Positions 20,117 to 28,427 of a stretch of 41,776 nt of DNA are shown here, piece by piece. Origin of the DNA: Bacteroides sp. (lineage in GTDB: Bacteria; Bacteroidota; Bacteroidia; Bacteroidales; Bacteroidaceae); contig JAJQAY010000020.1 of NCBI GenBank assembly GCA_021203515.1, forward strand, positions 1 to 41,776. Reading direction: 5' to 3'. Under the pieces are notes generated by a model. The model was given only the letters and a program-made list of their open reading frames with translations, made no database searches and was not told the origin of the DNA. A program made the translations under genes and the position numbers. The stretch's first letter is position 1. Each line of letters starts with the position of its first letter.

Positions 20117-20879
20117 ATGGAAAAAAGAGAAATCGACCTTAGTGTTTCCTGTTATGGAAAGGTGAAAAGATTTGAAGTATGACGTCGTCATTCTTCCGTG
20201 GGGCGCCACCGAACCCCATAATTTGCATCTGCCTTATCTGACGGACTGCATTCTTCCTCACGATATTGCCGTTGATGCGGCCACGTTGGCGTTGCAACGT
20301 TCGGGTGTGCGCTGCATGGTGATGCCGCCCGTGCCTTTCGGTGCCCACAATCCGGGACAGCGCGAGTTGCCTTTCTGCATCCATACCCGCTATGCCACGC
20401 AGCAGGCTATTCTGGAAGATATTGTAGTTTCCTTGCATGCTCAGGGGCTGCGTAAGCTGATTATCCTCAGCGGTCATGGCGGAAACAACTTTAAGGGGAT
20501 GATACGCGATCTTGCTTTCGCTTATCCCGATTTCCTGATAATGGCGACGGACTGGTTCAGCATAGTCCCCACCAAGGGGTATTTTGAAGCTGAGGTTGAC
20601 GACCATGCCGGAGAGTCGGAGACGTCCGCCATGATGTATTATCATCCCGAATTGGTAAATCTGGCTGAGGCGGGTGACGGAGAGGCTCGTCCGTTTGCCA
20701 TTGCTTCGCTGAACGAAAAGGTGGCTTGGGCGCCCCGCCATTGGGACAAGGCTACCGTAGACAGTGGGGTGGGGAACCCGAAGAAGGCCTCTGCCGAGAA
20801 AGGGGAAAGCTACCTGAAACCGGTCATTGAGAAACTGGCGAAACTGTTCACGGAGGTAGGACAGGGAGAGCTCTACTGA
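20117..20879 (+). pseudogene. Creatininase-family amidohydrolase, frameshifted near the start
   Basis: The creatininase/MftE-like metal-dependent amidohydrolase family is recognised by LPWGATEPHNLHLPYLTD (metal ligands E and H) and LSGHGGNNFKG. The natural start appears to be ATG 20117 (MEKREIDLSVSCYGKVK), but the A-run 20165-20168 has one A too many. Removing it joins VKDLKYDVVILPWG and gives 253 residues, the family norm. As written, translation could only begin internally at TTG 20172, leaving out the first 18 residues. It follows the AraC gene by 11 bases and is probably co-transcribed. It ends in TGA. The substrate is unknown. Confidence 0.85.
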
Positions 20880-20883
20880 CGAG

Positions 20884-20975
20884 GGTGTCTCTCCTTATCT
20901 GTAGAAGGTGTTTCCCCTTACCTGTAGAAGGTGCTTCTCCTTACCGTGCAAAGGTGTCTTGCATTACCGTGCAAG
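20884..20975. repeat. Four-unit 23-bp tandem array (array D)
   Basis: Units begin with GGTG at 20884, 20907, 20930 and 20953, exactly 23 bp apart. The consensus core is GGTGTTTCCCCTTACC, followed by TGTAGAA or GTGCAAA/G. The array starts 4 bases after the creatininase stop and ends 13 bases before the terminator hairpin. Confidence 0.82.
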
Positions 20976-20988
20976 ATTTCTCAAAATA

Positions 20989-21041
20989 AAACCCGGACAG
21001 TAACTGTCGGAATAAATTTCCTACCGTTACTGTCCGGGTTT
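20989..21041. terminator. Strong bidirectional terminator
   Basis: AAACCCGGACAGTAAC (20989-21004) pairs perfectly with GTTACTGTCCGGGTTT (21026-21041), a 16-bp stem ending in a T-run. It separates the converging creatininase and DUF4878 genes. Confidence 0.88.
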
Positions 21042-21063
21042 CTTTATAACCGGTATTCAGTCT

Positions 21064-21471
21064 TTACTTACCTACAGACATCAACCATTTTCCGTCTCTT
21101 TTCACCATTTGCTGGTCACCTTCCTCGGTTTCTCCGTTTCCGTAGGTATGCTTCGTCTTCACTACAGCTGTATTTCCGTCTTCAGCAATCTCTTCCGACA
21201 AGATTTCGATGCTCTTTATTCCACCCTTCTTTTCATATTCCTTGGAAACTTTTTCTTTGAGCATGGATACCAGCGCAGCTTTCTGTTCCTTAACTGTGGC
21301 AGCATCCTGACTCTCATCGAATGTCAGTCCGTCTACAAACTTCTCATAATCTCCCTTCTGGAGATATTCGCTGTACTGTTTAAGTGCGCCTCCCGGAGTG
21401 TTGGAAGAAGAGCAAGCCGCCATTACAAACATGGTCATTACAATCATACCAAGATAAAATACTTTTCTCAT
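21064..21471 (-). CDS. DUF4878-type small lipoprotein
   Basis: A 135-residue lipoprotein: signal segment KVFYLGMIVMTMFVMAAC with a lipobox ending at Cys20, then a short NTF2-like (cystatin-like) domain. The domain is recognisable by GGALKQYSEYLQKGDYEKFVDGL and the closing MVKRDGKWLMSVGK. Such DUF4878 proteins are abundant in Bacteroides and have no known function. It lies 33 bases downstream of the YiiX-like gene on the same strand. Confidence 0.85.
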   Translation of the reverse strand: MRKVFYLGMIVMTMFVMAACSSSNTPGGALKQYSEYLQKGDYEKFVDGLTFDESQDAATVKEQKAALVSMLKEKVSKEYEKKGGIKSIEILSEEIAEDGNTAVVKTKHTYGNGETEEGDQQMVKRDGKWLMSVGK

Positions 21472-21504
21472 ACGTTTCGTTTTTTAAGTGAGTAAATGTG
21501 TTTT

Positions 21505-22137
21505 CTAAAAATAATATATCATACAGAGGCGCTTGCTCTGTGCAATATCGTTCGGCATCAGATAGTCCCCGTTGAAACCGGGAATATGCACGGGAGTGAT
21601 ACACCCTTCCGGCAAATCCACCCCTTCGTTGCGATACACGTAGTCGATAAGCTCCGTGCAATACATCTTTGTGGTATCTGCCAAATCATACTCGTGGTCG
21701 AACAACACATGCTCCTGAAAAAGCCTGAATGCACTCCGGGCAGCCCTTCCGGCCACTGTCGAGTCGCCTTGCAGGCGCATCACGGCTCCTCTTGTCGCCC
21801 TCTCCGCATGAAAGAATTGTTCCACAGGTTCCATCTTCACCCTGTCCACATCGCCCTTAAAGTCCGGTTCGCCTGGCACGGCATGTATCACGTACCACAT
21901 TCCGCCCTCCTGCTTCAGAATGCCCGTATGCGAGTACGTCCCCTGCCGATCGGCCGCCAGCACCACCCGGCTCGTAATTCCTGTTCCTCTTCTGAAAACG
22001 ATATCTCCTTCTTTGAAAATTTCTTTTGGTAGGAGCATCGTGCGTTTTGCCCGGAGGTTATTTTCTTTGCATGCCGCCAGGAAGAACATACCAGACAGGT
22101 TTGCTGCAAACAGTGCTATGTGAAGGGTATTCCTCAT
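21505..22137 (-). CDS. YiiX/YebB-like (NlpC/P60 superfamily) lipoprotein hydrolase
   Basis: A circularly permuted papain-like hydrolase of the YiiX family, about 210 residues. I chose the ATG at 22137 because it places a lipoprotein signal at the start (FAANLSGMFFLAAC, lipid on Cys), and because the promoter box at 22144-22151 overlaps the alternative upstream start at 22155. The conserved GDIVFRRGTG and TYSHTGILKQ motifs carry the histidine; the catalytic cysteine is probably in KMYCTELIDYVY. Substrates are thought to be peptidoglycan-related peptides or lipids, but are unproven. The mature protein would face the periplasm or outer membrane. Confidence 0.82.
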   Translation of the reverse strand: MRNTLHIALFAANLSGMFFLAACKENNLRAKRTMLLPKEIFKEGDIVFRRGTGITSRVVLAADRQGTYSHTGILKQEGGMWYVIHAVPGEPDFKGDVDRVKMEPVEQFFHAERATRGAVMRLQGDSTVAGRAARSAFRLFQEHVLFDHEYDLADTTKMYCTELIDYVYRNEGVDLPEGCITPVHIPGFNGDYLMPNDIAQSKRLCMIYYF

Positions 22138-22143
22138 CCGGGG

Positions 22144-22151
22144 CAAATATA
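22144..22151 (-). promoter_or_regulatory. Candidate -7 box for the YiiX-like gene
   Basis: The minus strand reads TATATTTG. It ends 7 bases before the ATG at 22137, so the transcript would have almost no leader. No clean TTTG at -33 was found. Confidence 0.4.
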
Positions 22152-22209
22152 ACAAAAGTTTGTGTAACAGATGTAAAATCCGGGCGAATATAGTCTGTGC
22201 TTACTACCT

Positions 22210-22653
22210 TTATCTTATATCCTTTTTGACTCTGCTGGCAATCCACCTCCATATGTCTTTTGTCTTTGCTAGCGGAGTCTCTGTTTTGCCATGATATAAA
22301 TCTTCGTAAGTCAATTTCTTCTGTATCATGCGATAGATATTTCCCCAGTCGGGCAGTCCGCCCAGGTTACTGTCATCAATAAAAAGGTCTGCTTTGATTT
22401 TGCGTGAGAAACCCTGATGGGCGGCATCCTCTTCGGGATAATCGCGGTTGACGGCATAAAACTCTATACCGCGCTTCCTACACCACGCTACGGCCTCTTG
22501 CAGCAAGTCGCCTTCGCGCACAGTCCACAGTATCAGCCGGTGCCCGTCGTTCTGGAGCATCTTCAGCGTCTCGATGGCAAAGGGAATTTCGTTCCCTATT
22601 TTGGGGTACCGGTGTTCTACGATGGTGCCGTCAAAGTCGATTGCGATAGTCAT
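22210..22653 (-). CDS. HAD-superfamily phosphatase (BT0820-like), end of polysaccharide operon
   Basis: A 147-residue HAD hydrolase. Motif I is the N-terminal IAIDFDGTIVEH (nucleophile aspartate in DxDGT), the motif II region is LILWTVREGD, and the acidic motif IV is in KADLFIDDSNLGG. It lacks a large cap domain. Small HADs of this type often occur at capsular polysaccharide loci and may dephosphorylate sugar phosphates; the substrate here is unknown. It starts 31 bases after the GT2 gene and is the last gene of the operon on this strand. Confidence 0.85.
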   Translation of the reverse strand: MTIAIDFDGTIVEHRYPKIGNEIPFAIETLKMLQNDGHRLILWTVREGDLLQEAVAWCRKRGIEFYAVNRDYPEEDAAHQGFSRKIKADLFIDDSNLGGLPDWGNIYRMIQKKLTYEDLYHGKTETPLAKTKDIWRWIASRVKKDIR

Positions 22654-22684
22654 AGCTTAAAGTGTTTTATTTTCAAGTGGTTTG

Positions 22685-23437
22685 TTACTTGAATTTAGCC
22701 GAAACGAACTGCGGCACTTTCCAACTCATCTTCATCAGTTTGGTGAGCGTACCTGGAAAGCCGTGTGCCTTGTACAGCCTTACGTCTTCCCGCCACATCA
22801 CCTTTCGTTTGGCACTGTCCGTAGACAATCCGCCCATCCGCATCCGCATGATGTACTTGTCCAGATACGCCACTTGCAGATGCGCTTTATAGAGATACCT
22901 TACGAGGAAGTCCGAGTCGGCGGCTATCTTGTAGCTCTCGTCGTAGAGTCCCCATTGCTCCATCGCTGCCCGCCGCAGGTATACGGTGGGATGCAGCGGT
23001 AGCCAGCCGCATTTCACTTTTCATCTCCGGTAGTTTCCGCTTATCCAGTTGCGCACCGGCTTGTCGGTATTCGTATAATCCACGAACAATCCGTTCCCGT
23101 ATACCAAGTCTGCGCCCGTCTGCTCAAATCGCTCCACTATATCTGAGATGATATGCGCGTCATACAGGAAATCGTCGGAGTGCACCAGGCCAACGATGTC
23201 TCCCGTTGCCGCACGTATCCCTTTGTTGATGGCTTCGTACATCCCTTTGTCCGGTTCGGAAATGAGGGTGCTTATCCGGTCGCGGTATTCGCGGATTACC
23301 TTCAGCGAGCCGTCCGTCGAAGCACCGTCCACCACGATATACTCCAGGTCCGGATAATCTTGTGCCAGCACGCTCTCTATGGCTTGGCGAATGGTGGCTT
23401 CCCGATTGAAGCAGGAAGTAATAATCGAAACTTTCAT
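22685..23437 (-). pseudogene. GT2 glycosyltransferase with internal TGA
   Basis: A 250-residue GT-A fold glycosyltransferase of family 2, cytoplasmic or membrane-associated, that adds a sugar to the lipid-linked repeat unit. Visible motifs: VSIITSCFNREATI (nucleotide binding), YIVVDGASTDGS, and the metal-binding aspartates in LVHSDDFLYD. An in-frame TGA at 23021-23023 interrupts SGNYRR-stop-KVKCGWLPLHPTVYLRR, and the sequence on both sides is clearly one family in one frame. A single change restores it (TGG Trp or CGA Arg are both possible). The N-terminal 138 residues before the stop contain the donor site but lack the acceptor half. It lies 21 bases after the preceding GT2 gene once that gene's own stop is read through. 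Confidence 0.88.
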
Positions 23438-23458
23438 ACTGCTTAATATATAATTAAA

Positions 23459-24370
23459 CTATTCTCCTTCCCCTTCAGGGGAACGAGGGGTGATATAAGC
23501 ATCCTTGATGTATTGCCTTATCCGTTCATCCTCCCATTGGAACCGTTTCTTGACTTCGTACACCTTGGCATCCGCCAATGTGCGATACCACCAGCCTTGC
23601 AGGAAGTGTCACAGGAAGCCTTCCTTGCCGTCCAGAAAGCCCAGGCGGAAGATGTACCGGTAGACAAAGAACAGGAACGCCCGCCAGAACAGGGGCATCC
23701 GGATGTACTTCAGCTTCTTCTTCCTGACGGCACTGGCATGTGCTCCCGAGTTGACTACGGTGTTCTGTTCCAGCAGGTCATATTCCGTGATGAGCAAGTC
23801 GATGGCTTCGCGGGTGGCATATCCGTTGTGCTTGTCCGTCCACCAGGTCAGGCCGTTCAGGTTGTCGTCGTAGAAGGGATGTTGCAGTTCGCCGATGACC
23901 CCTTCCGTCAATTGTATGTGCTCGTCCATGAAGCGGTTTTCGCAGACGGCATATTTCACCTTGAACAACCGCAGGAGGATGAGCGGGATGATGCCGTGCT
24001 TGATATATTTCCCCAGGAATATGCGCAGACAAGGCGCGGTAAATGCGTTCACATTCCCAGGCAATATGGGTAGTTTTGCCTGGAGTTCGTCTATCAATTC
24101 CCCGGATAAATATTCGTCCGCATCCATTCGCCACACCCATTCGGTGCGGATGGACAGGTTTTGCAGTGCCCAGTTGAATTGCTTGGAGTAGTTCTCCCAC
24201 GGATGCTGGAAGGCTTTCTCTCCCATCCGTCCAGCTATTTCCGTTGTCCGGTCGGTGGAGTAGGAGTCTACGATGAATATCTCTTTGGCGAACATCCGGG
24301 CGTTGTTGAGGCAACGCTCGATGTGAATTTCTTCGTTGTAGGTTAATATGATTACTGAAATATCCTGCAT
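23459..24370 (-). pseudogene. GT2 glycosyltransferase (WaaE/KdtX-like) with internal TGA
   Basis: A 303-residue family 2 glycosyltransferase similar to lipopolysaccharide core transferases: ISVIILTYNEEIHIERC, IFIVDSYSTDRT, and the WRMDADEYLS metal site. I prefer the start at 24370 (MQDIS) over an in-frame ATG at 24394, because the latter overlaps the upstream gene. The frame stops at TGA 23609-23611 in DGKEGFL-stop-HFLQGWWYRTLADAKVYEVK. The continuation is characteristic of the family C-terminus and runs in frame to a TAG at 23459, so the TGA most likely replaces TGG (Trp). The truncated product would lose about 50 residues. Confidence 0.87.
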
Positions 24371-24378
24371 AGGCTTGT

Positions 24379-25158
24379 TTATAGTTGGTTCCAATTAATT
24401 AGTTCATGCCCTTCACTTAGCACGCTCTTTGCAAACTCCCTGATGTCCTCGTATTCGTGCCTTCTCCATTCTTCCGTCAGGCCGGGGTGTACGCCAATCT
24501 CCAGGGTTTGGTCGTGGGCAAGGGATGCCATTTGTTGCAGTACCGGCCGGCTCCAATGCGTGTCCATGCAGTTGGCGGCCATGTAGAAGAAGTCCGTTGT
24601 GGTGAAATGCCGGGCGATGTATCGGTCGAAAGAGGCGTTGAGCGCGGAGGTCAGTCCGGCGGACGGTTCATGCAGGTGGATGTTCTGCACCCTGCGCACG
24701 CGGCCGATGCCCGTCTGCTTGCTTACCTGCTTGAGGGCCGACAGGAATGCGGGGAACTTGTGGATATGGCCATGGGAGTCCAGATGGGAAACAGGTATTC
24801 CGGCTTCTTTCAGGGCGTTGATTTGGCGGAGGCTCTCCGTAATGATATCTTTCTTCTTGGCGAGCAGGAGCAGGCCCTTCTTTCGCATGGTGCCGGAGGG
24901 GAGAACCCTTCCGTAGGTGTTGACCAGTGAAGGGATGCTTGCGGGCGGTGCGAGGGGAGACGGGTTGTCCATATACGTCAGGTGCACGCCGAAGTTGTAT
25001 TCGGGGTGTTGCCTGGCATAGGACAGCGCCATTTCGGTGGCAGGCATATTCGCCATGATGGTGGCGCTCGTCAGGTAGCCTTTCTCGAAGCAGTCAATCG
25101 TTGCCCGGCAGGTATCTGCGTCGTAGCCGAAGTCGTCGGCATGTAATATTATCTTCAT
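24379..25158 (-). CDS. YdjC/ChbG-family polysaccharide deacetylase
   Basis: A 259-residue protein of the YdjC-like carbohydrate deacetylase family. The metal-binding motif HADDFGYDADT opens the protein, and SHLDSHGHIHKFP (about 118-130) supplies further histidines. Family members remove N-acetyl groups from chito-oligosaccharides or related diacetyl sugars. In this operon it lies between an acetyltransferase and a GT2 gene, suggesting that it trims an N-acetyl group from the repeat-unit sugar or its precursor. It is intact and of normal length. No signal peptide is seen, so it should act in the cytoplasm. Confidence 0.86.
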   Translation of the reverse strand: MKIILHADDFGYDADTCRATIDCFEKGYLTSATIMANMPATEMALSYARQHPEYNFGVHLTYMDNPSPLAPPASIPSLVNTYGRVLPSGTMRKKGLLLLAKKKDIITESLRQINALKEAGIPVSHLDSHGHIHKFPAFLSALKQVSKQTGIGRVRRVQNIHLHEPSAGLTSALNASFDRYIARHFTTTDFFYMAANCMDTHWSRPVLQQMASLAHDQTLEIGVHPGLTEEWRRHEYEDIREFAKSVLSEGHELINWNQL

Positions 25159-25172
25159 ATTTATGTGTTTTT

Positions 25173-25316
25173 TAGGGAGTTAGGAGTTAAAGGGAGTTAA
25201 AGGGAGTTACCGCCCGCCGGAGGCGGGCTGAGGAGTTAAAGGCCGATACTTTTGTGTGCGAGGGCCTCTAAAACTATTGGCCTCTAACTCCTTAACTTCT
25301 TAACTCCTTAACTCCT
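25173..25316. repeat. Imperfect palindrome of GAGTTAAG-family repeats
   Basis: The left arm (about 25173-25210) is a run of GGAGTTA(AA)G units; the right arm (about 25283-25315) is CTAACTCCTTAACTTCTTAACTCC-like, written on the other strand. Between them lies a GC-rich hairpin, GCCCGCC-GGA-GGCGGGC. It is the same family as 16681-16794. It separates the acetyltransferase and deacetylase genes inside the operon. Confidence 0.75.
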
Positions 25317-25881
25317 TCACTCCTCCTCCTCCTTCATCTCCCTTTTCTTTATGAACTTGGCAGGGTTGCCCCACCACCGTCCACGATTCCACATCCTTGA
25401 ATACCGCCGCACAAGCCCCCACCACGGCACCTTCACCGATGCGGACTCCGGGGCCGATGAACGCTTCCGCCGCCACCCAGGCCCGGTTGCCGATGACGAT
25501 GGGCTTCTGTATCTGCTCGTGCCGGGGCGAGGATATGTTGTGCGAGGCCGTACACAGGTACGCCCTTTGCGACACGGTGACATCGATGCCGAGGATAATG
25601 GGCGCGGCATTGTAGCAGTCCACCCCTGAAGCCAGGCAGGCATGGGCTTTCATTTTCAAGTTCCACGGCATGAATATCTTTGCCGAGGAGTACACTGAAG
25701 CCGTCTTGTCTATTTTGGCTCCGAAGAGTTGCAGCAGGAAACGCTTCCAGGCGCTTGCCGTACTTTTGGGAAAGGGGCGTGCCAGCGTGTTCCAGCAGAG
25801 GGTCCATATCATTCTCTTTACACGGTTACTATTGGTATAAGGAGATTTGAAATCAACATAGTCAATAGCTTGTTTTTGCAT
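25317..25881 (-). pseudogene. WcaF-like hexapeptide-repeat acetyltransferase, frameshifted at the C-terminus
   Basis: A left-handed beta-helix O-acetyltransferase of the colanic-acid WcaF/maltose acetyltransferase type, predicted to decorate the polysaccharide using acetyl-CoA. Hexapeptide repeats run through PIVIGNRAWVAAEAFIGPGVRIGEGAVVGACAAVFKDV. The family ends in VVGNPAKFIKKRE, but here the C-run at 25369-25372 (G-run on the coding strand) has one base too many, giving VVGQPCQVHKEK and then a tail read from the adjacent repeat. Dropping one G restores the motif and a stop (TGA) at 25317, 187 residues. The catalytic histidine should be in TASHNISSPRHEQ. The lesion affects only the last 15 or so residues. 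Confidence 0.85.
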
Positions 25882-25908
25882 AGGGCAAATAGTTTTATAG
25901 TGTTTGTT

Positions 25909-27027
25909 TCAGTCTTTCTCATGTCTGTGCGCTGCTTTAATATTTCTTATAAATGTCGTACATCGTGCGGCAACAATTGCCGAGGTGTAGTTCTCTTCTA
26001 TATACTGTCGTCCCCTTCGTCTCATCTGTTCCCTTTCTTCGGCAGGAAGGGAGATAAATTCGCGGAGGGCGGCGGTGAGGTTGTCTACGTCTCTGTCTAT
26101 CCACCAGCCGCATTTCCTTTCCGCCAGGCCGGGCCACGGAGCGCCTTTGGTGGTGATGACGGGAATGCCCGAAGCCAGCGCTTCGGCAATGACTATTCCG
26201 AAGTTCTCGTTGAGCGTGTGGAGCACGAAGACGTCCGCCCGGCGGTACAGTTCCCATTTGGCGTCGTCGTATATCCCGCCCGGCAGGGAGATAATTTCTT
26301 CCAGCTCCAGGCTTCTGACGAGTTGCTTCAAGCCGGCGGCGTATTTGTCGTTCCCCGTGCCGGCTATGATGACCTTATATCCGGCCAACTCGTTCTTGAG
26401 GGCGGCTACGGTCTCGATTAGCAGGTCGGCCCCCTTGTTGGGCCTCAGGAGGGCGAGGAAGAAGATTACTTTCTGCGGCTTCCAGCTCTCTTTCAGGGCG
26501 ATGTTGTCTATGACGATGCCGTTGGGCACCAAGTCCACCTGCTTGTTGTAGCCTAGCTTTTCCAGATTGCTCCGTTCGCTTTCTGCCGTGGCCACCAGTG
26601 CGTCGGCAAGCCGTAGCGATTTCCGTTGGTAGAGGAGGAGGGCCGGGAGCTTTTTCAGGAAATAGTTCTTCCGTATCACCCAAGGTTCGAGCATGCCGTG
26701 GGTGGTGATTAGCACTTTATAGTTCAGCGCTTTCGCCCAGAACACGGTGTAGGAGCATAGCATATCCCAACAACTGTTCACATGAACGAGGTCGGGCTTC
26801 ACCTGATGGAGCAGCGAGGTGAACTCTTTCCGGGCGCGGTGCAGGTTCGTCAATCCCTCGGAGATGTAGTGTATCCGGCAGTTCTCAATGACTAGCTCGT
26901 GCTCGGAATGGTGGCTGACGATGTGCAGGTCTACCAGCCTGCCCAAGTCGTGGGCAAGTAGTTGCAGGTAGCTTCCCACGCCTCCCGACGTGCGGTCTAT
27001 GCTGGGTATGTAGTGAAGAACTTTCAT
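25909..27027 (-). CDS. GT4-family glycosyltransferase
   Basis: A 372-residue GT-B fold transferase, intact. The N-terminal acceptor domain opens KVLHYIPSIDRTSGGVGSYL. The C-terminal donor domain has LLRPNKGADLLIE, then the nucleotide-sugar binding segment FVLHTLNENFGIVIAEALASG (the E-x7-E motif), followed by PVITTKGAPW. Retaining family 4 enzymes use UDP- or GDP-sugars at the cytoplasmic membrane. It is followed after 27 bases by the acetyltransferase gene and is preceded by the palindromic repeat at 27051-27179. It ends in TGA at a normal length for the family. Sugar specificity cannot be read from the sequence. Confidence 0.93.
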   Translation of the reverse strand: MKVLHYIPSIDRTSGGVGSYLQLLAHDLGRLVDLHIVSHHSEHELVIENCRIHYISEGLTNLHRARKEFTSLLHQVKPDLVHVNSCWDMLCSYTVFWAKALNYKVLITTHGMLEPWVIRKNYFLKKLPALLLYQRKSLRLADALVATAESERSNLEKLGYNKQVDLVPNGIVIDNIALKESWKPQKVIFFLALLRPNKGADLLIETVAALKNELAGYKVIIAGTGNDKYAAGLKQLVRSLELEEIISLPGGIYDDAKWELYRRADVFVLHTLNENFGIVIAEALASGIPVITTKGAPWPGLAERKCGWWIDRDVDNLTAALREFISLPAEEREQMRRRGRQYIEENYTSAIVAARCTTFIRNIKAAHRHEKD

Positions 27028-27050
27028 CGTTTTTGTGTTGTTTTGAGTTA

Positions 27051-27179
27051 AATGATTTCACCACAGAGGACACAGAGTCTCACAGAGTTTTTTCTTTTTA
27101 AACCACAGATTACGCAGATTAACACAGATTTAATCTATAAAACTCTGTGGAACTCTGTGCCCTCTGTGGTGAAATCATT
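27051..27179. repeat. Palindromic CACAGAG repeat element
   Basis: The 41-base arms 27051-27091 and 27139-27179 are inverse complements with three mismatches. Each arm carries CACAGAG three times at 9-10-bp intervals. The centre holds three further CACAGATT/GCAGATT motifs. It lies inside the operon between the polymerase and GT4 genes. The right arm encodes the last residues of the polymerase. Confidence 0.85.
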
Positions 27180-28427
27180 GTATTCATGTCTATTCCGAAC
27201 CTTATACAGCTCCAAGTCCTTCTGCCGGAGCAGCCCCGTCCTGAAAGAGTCTATCACCGAGTAGTTCAGCCAGAAGAGGCAGCACAGCACGGCGCTGATG
27301 GTGGTGATGTACGCCTCCGAAATCGGGCTGATTAGGAAAATGCACGTGAGCCCCACCATCCAGGTGTAGCAATAGGACTTGCTCCTGCTCCTGAACAGAT
27401 AGATGATATTGGGGATGATGATAATCCCTATGCATATCGCCCCCAGTATCCCCGTCTGGCTGAGTACGCTCATCCAGCCGGAACCGGCCTCTATCGTGCC
27501 GTTCTTCTTGGCAAATTCGTTGGGATTGGAAATCGTGGCAAACCAGATGCCGTACACCGGACTTGAATTGAACTCCTTGATGCGGACATCCCACAACCCC
27601 TTTCTCGAATTGGTATCGATGTGACTCGTATTTCCTCCCTGCTTGTACTCCAGGATGCCGCGCATTTCGCTCTTCAGCAAGGCGAACGACACCACGAAAG
27701 CAACAAGCAGCAGTACGCCTGCCGTGACAATCTTCTTCATGCTGTCCCGGTTGTAGTACACCACGATGAGCACAATAGCCGCCACGGTGCACAGCAGCGA
27801 GGTGCGCGACGACGCCAGCAGCATCATCGCCGCACAGCAGAACAGGCAACCCAGGAGCACGGCCGTTTCCCACCACTTCAACCGCTTGATGAAGTTAATC
27901 AGGAATACCACCACGTACATCACCGCAATAGAGCCCAAAGTTCCCATTTCGTTATTGGCCGTGCTCCCCCAGTAAATACCTGTTGCCTCGTATATCTCCA
28001 TTTGAGCCGCAGGGGCGCCTCCCAACTGGAATATGATGTAATTGAGTGTGACCGTGACAACCGAGAATATCGTCATCATGTGCAGCAGGTGCAACCGCAT
28101 CAAGGCGATTTTCCGGCTGTTTATCAGTAATGAGAAGGCCAACAGCAGGATGATGTAGACCACGAACCGCTGCTCTATATTGTAAAACGGCTTGATGTAA
28201 TTCAACGCTATGCTCAGCAGGCATACGTAGAGATAGATGATGTAGATGGGCGATATAGTCCTCCGTTCCTTGATGCAATACACGCATACGGCAATGAGCA
28301 TGGGGTAGTACAAATGATACCCAATCTCCCCGATGAACCCCGACAAGTCCATCAGGAAGAGGACGAACGCCCCTGCGAAGGATAGGCTTTTATAGTGCTC
28401 CTGCAAGTATTTAAAGATGGCTGTCAT
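27135..28427 (-). CDS. wzy: Wzy-like polysaccharide polymerase
   Basis: A 430-residue integral membrane protein with ten or more hydrophobic helices and a large periplasmic loop (about residues 235-310, including NTSHIDTNSRKGLWDVRIKEF). This is the layout of O-antigen/capsule polymerases that join lipid-linked repeat units in the periplasm. Sequence conservation in the family is low, so the call rests on topology and on its place beside the flippase, Wza and Wzc genes. The last 17 or so residues (NDFTTEGTEFHRVL) are encoded by one arm of a CACAGAG repeat and are probably dispensable. It overlaps the upstream transferase gene by 17 bases. Confidence 0.82.
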   Translation of the reverse strand: MTAIFKYLQEHYKSLSFAGAFVLFLMDLSGFIGEIGYHLYYPMLIAVCVYCIKERRTISPIYIIYLYVCLLSIALNYIKPFYNIEQRFVVYIILLLAFSLLINSRKIALMRLHLLHMMTIFSVVTVTLNYIIFQLGGAPAAQMEIYEATGIYWGSTANNEMGTLGSIAVMYVVVFLINFIKRLKWWETAVLLGCLFCCAAMMLLASSRTSLLCTVAAIVLIVVYYNRDSMKKIVTAGVLLLVAFVVSFALLKSEMRGILEYKQGGNTSHIDTNSRKGLWDVRIKEFNSSPVYGIWFATISNPNEFAKKNGTIEAGSGWMSVLSQTGILGAICIGIIIIPNIIYLFRSRSKSYCYTWMVGLTCIFLISPISEAYITTISAVLCCLFWLNYSVIDSFRTGLLRQKDLELYKVRNRHEYNDFTTEGTEFHRVL

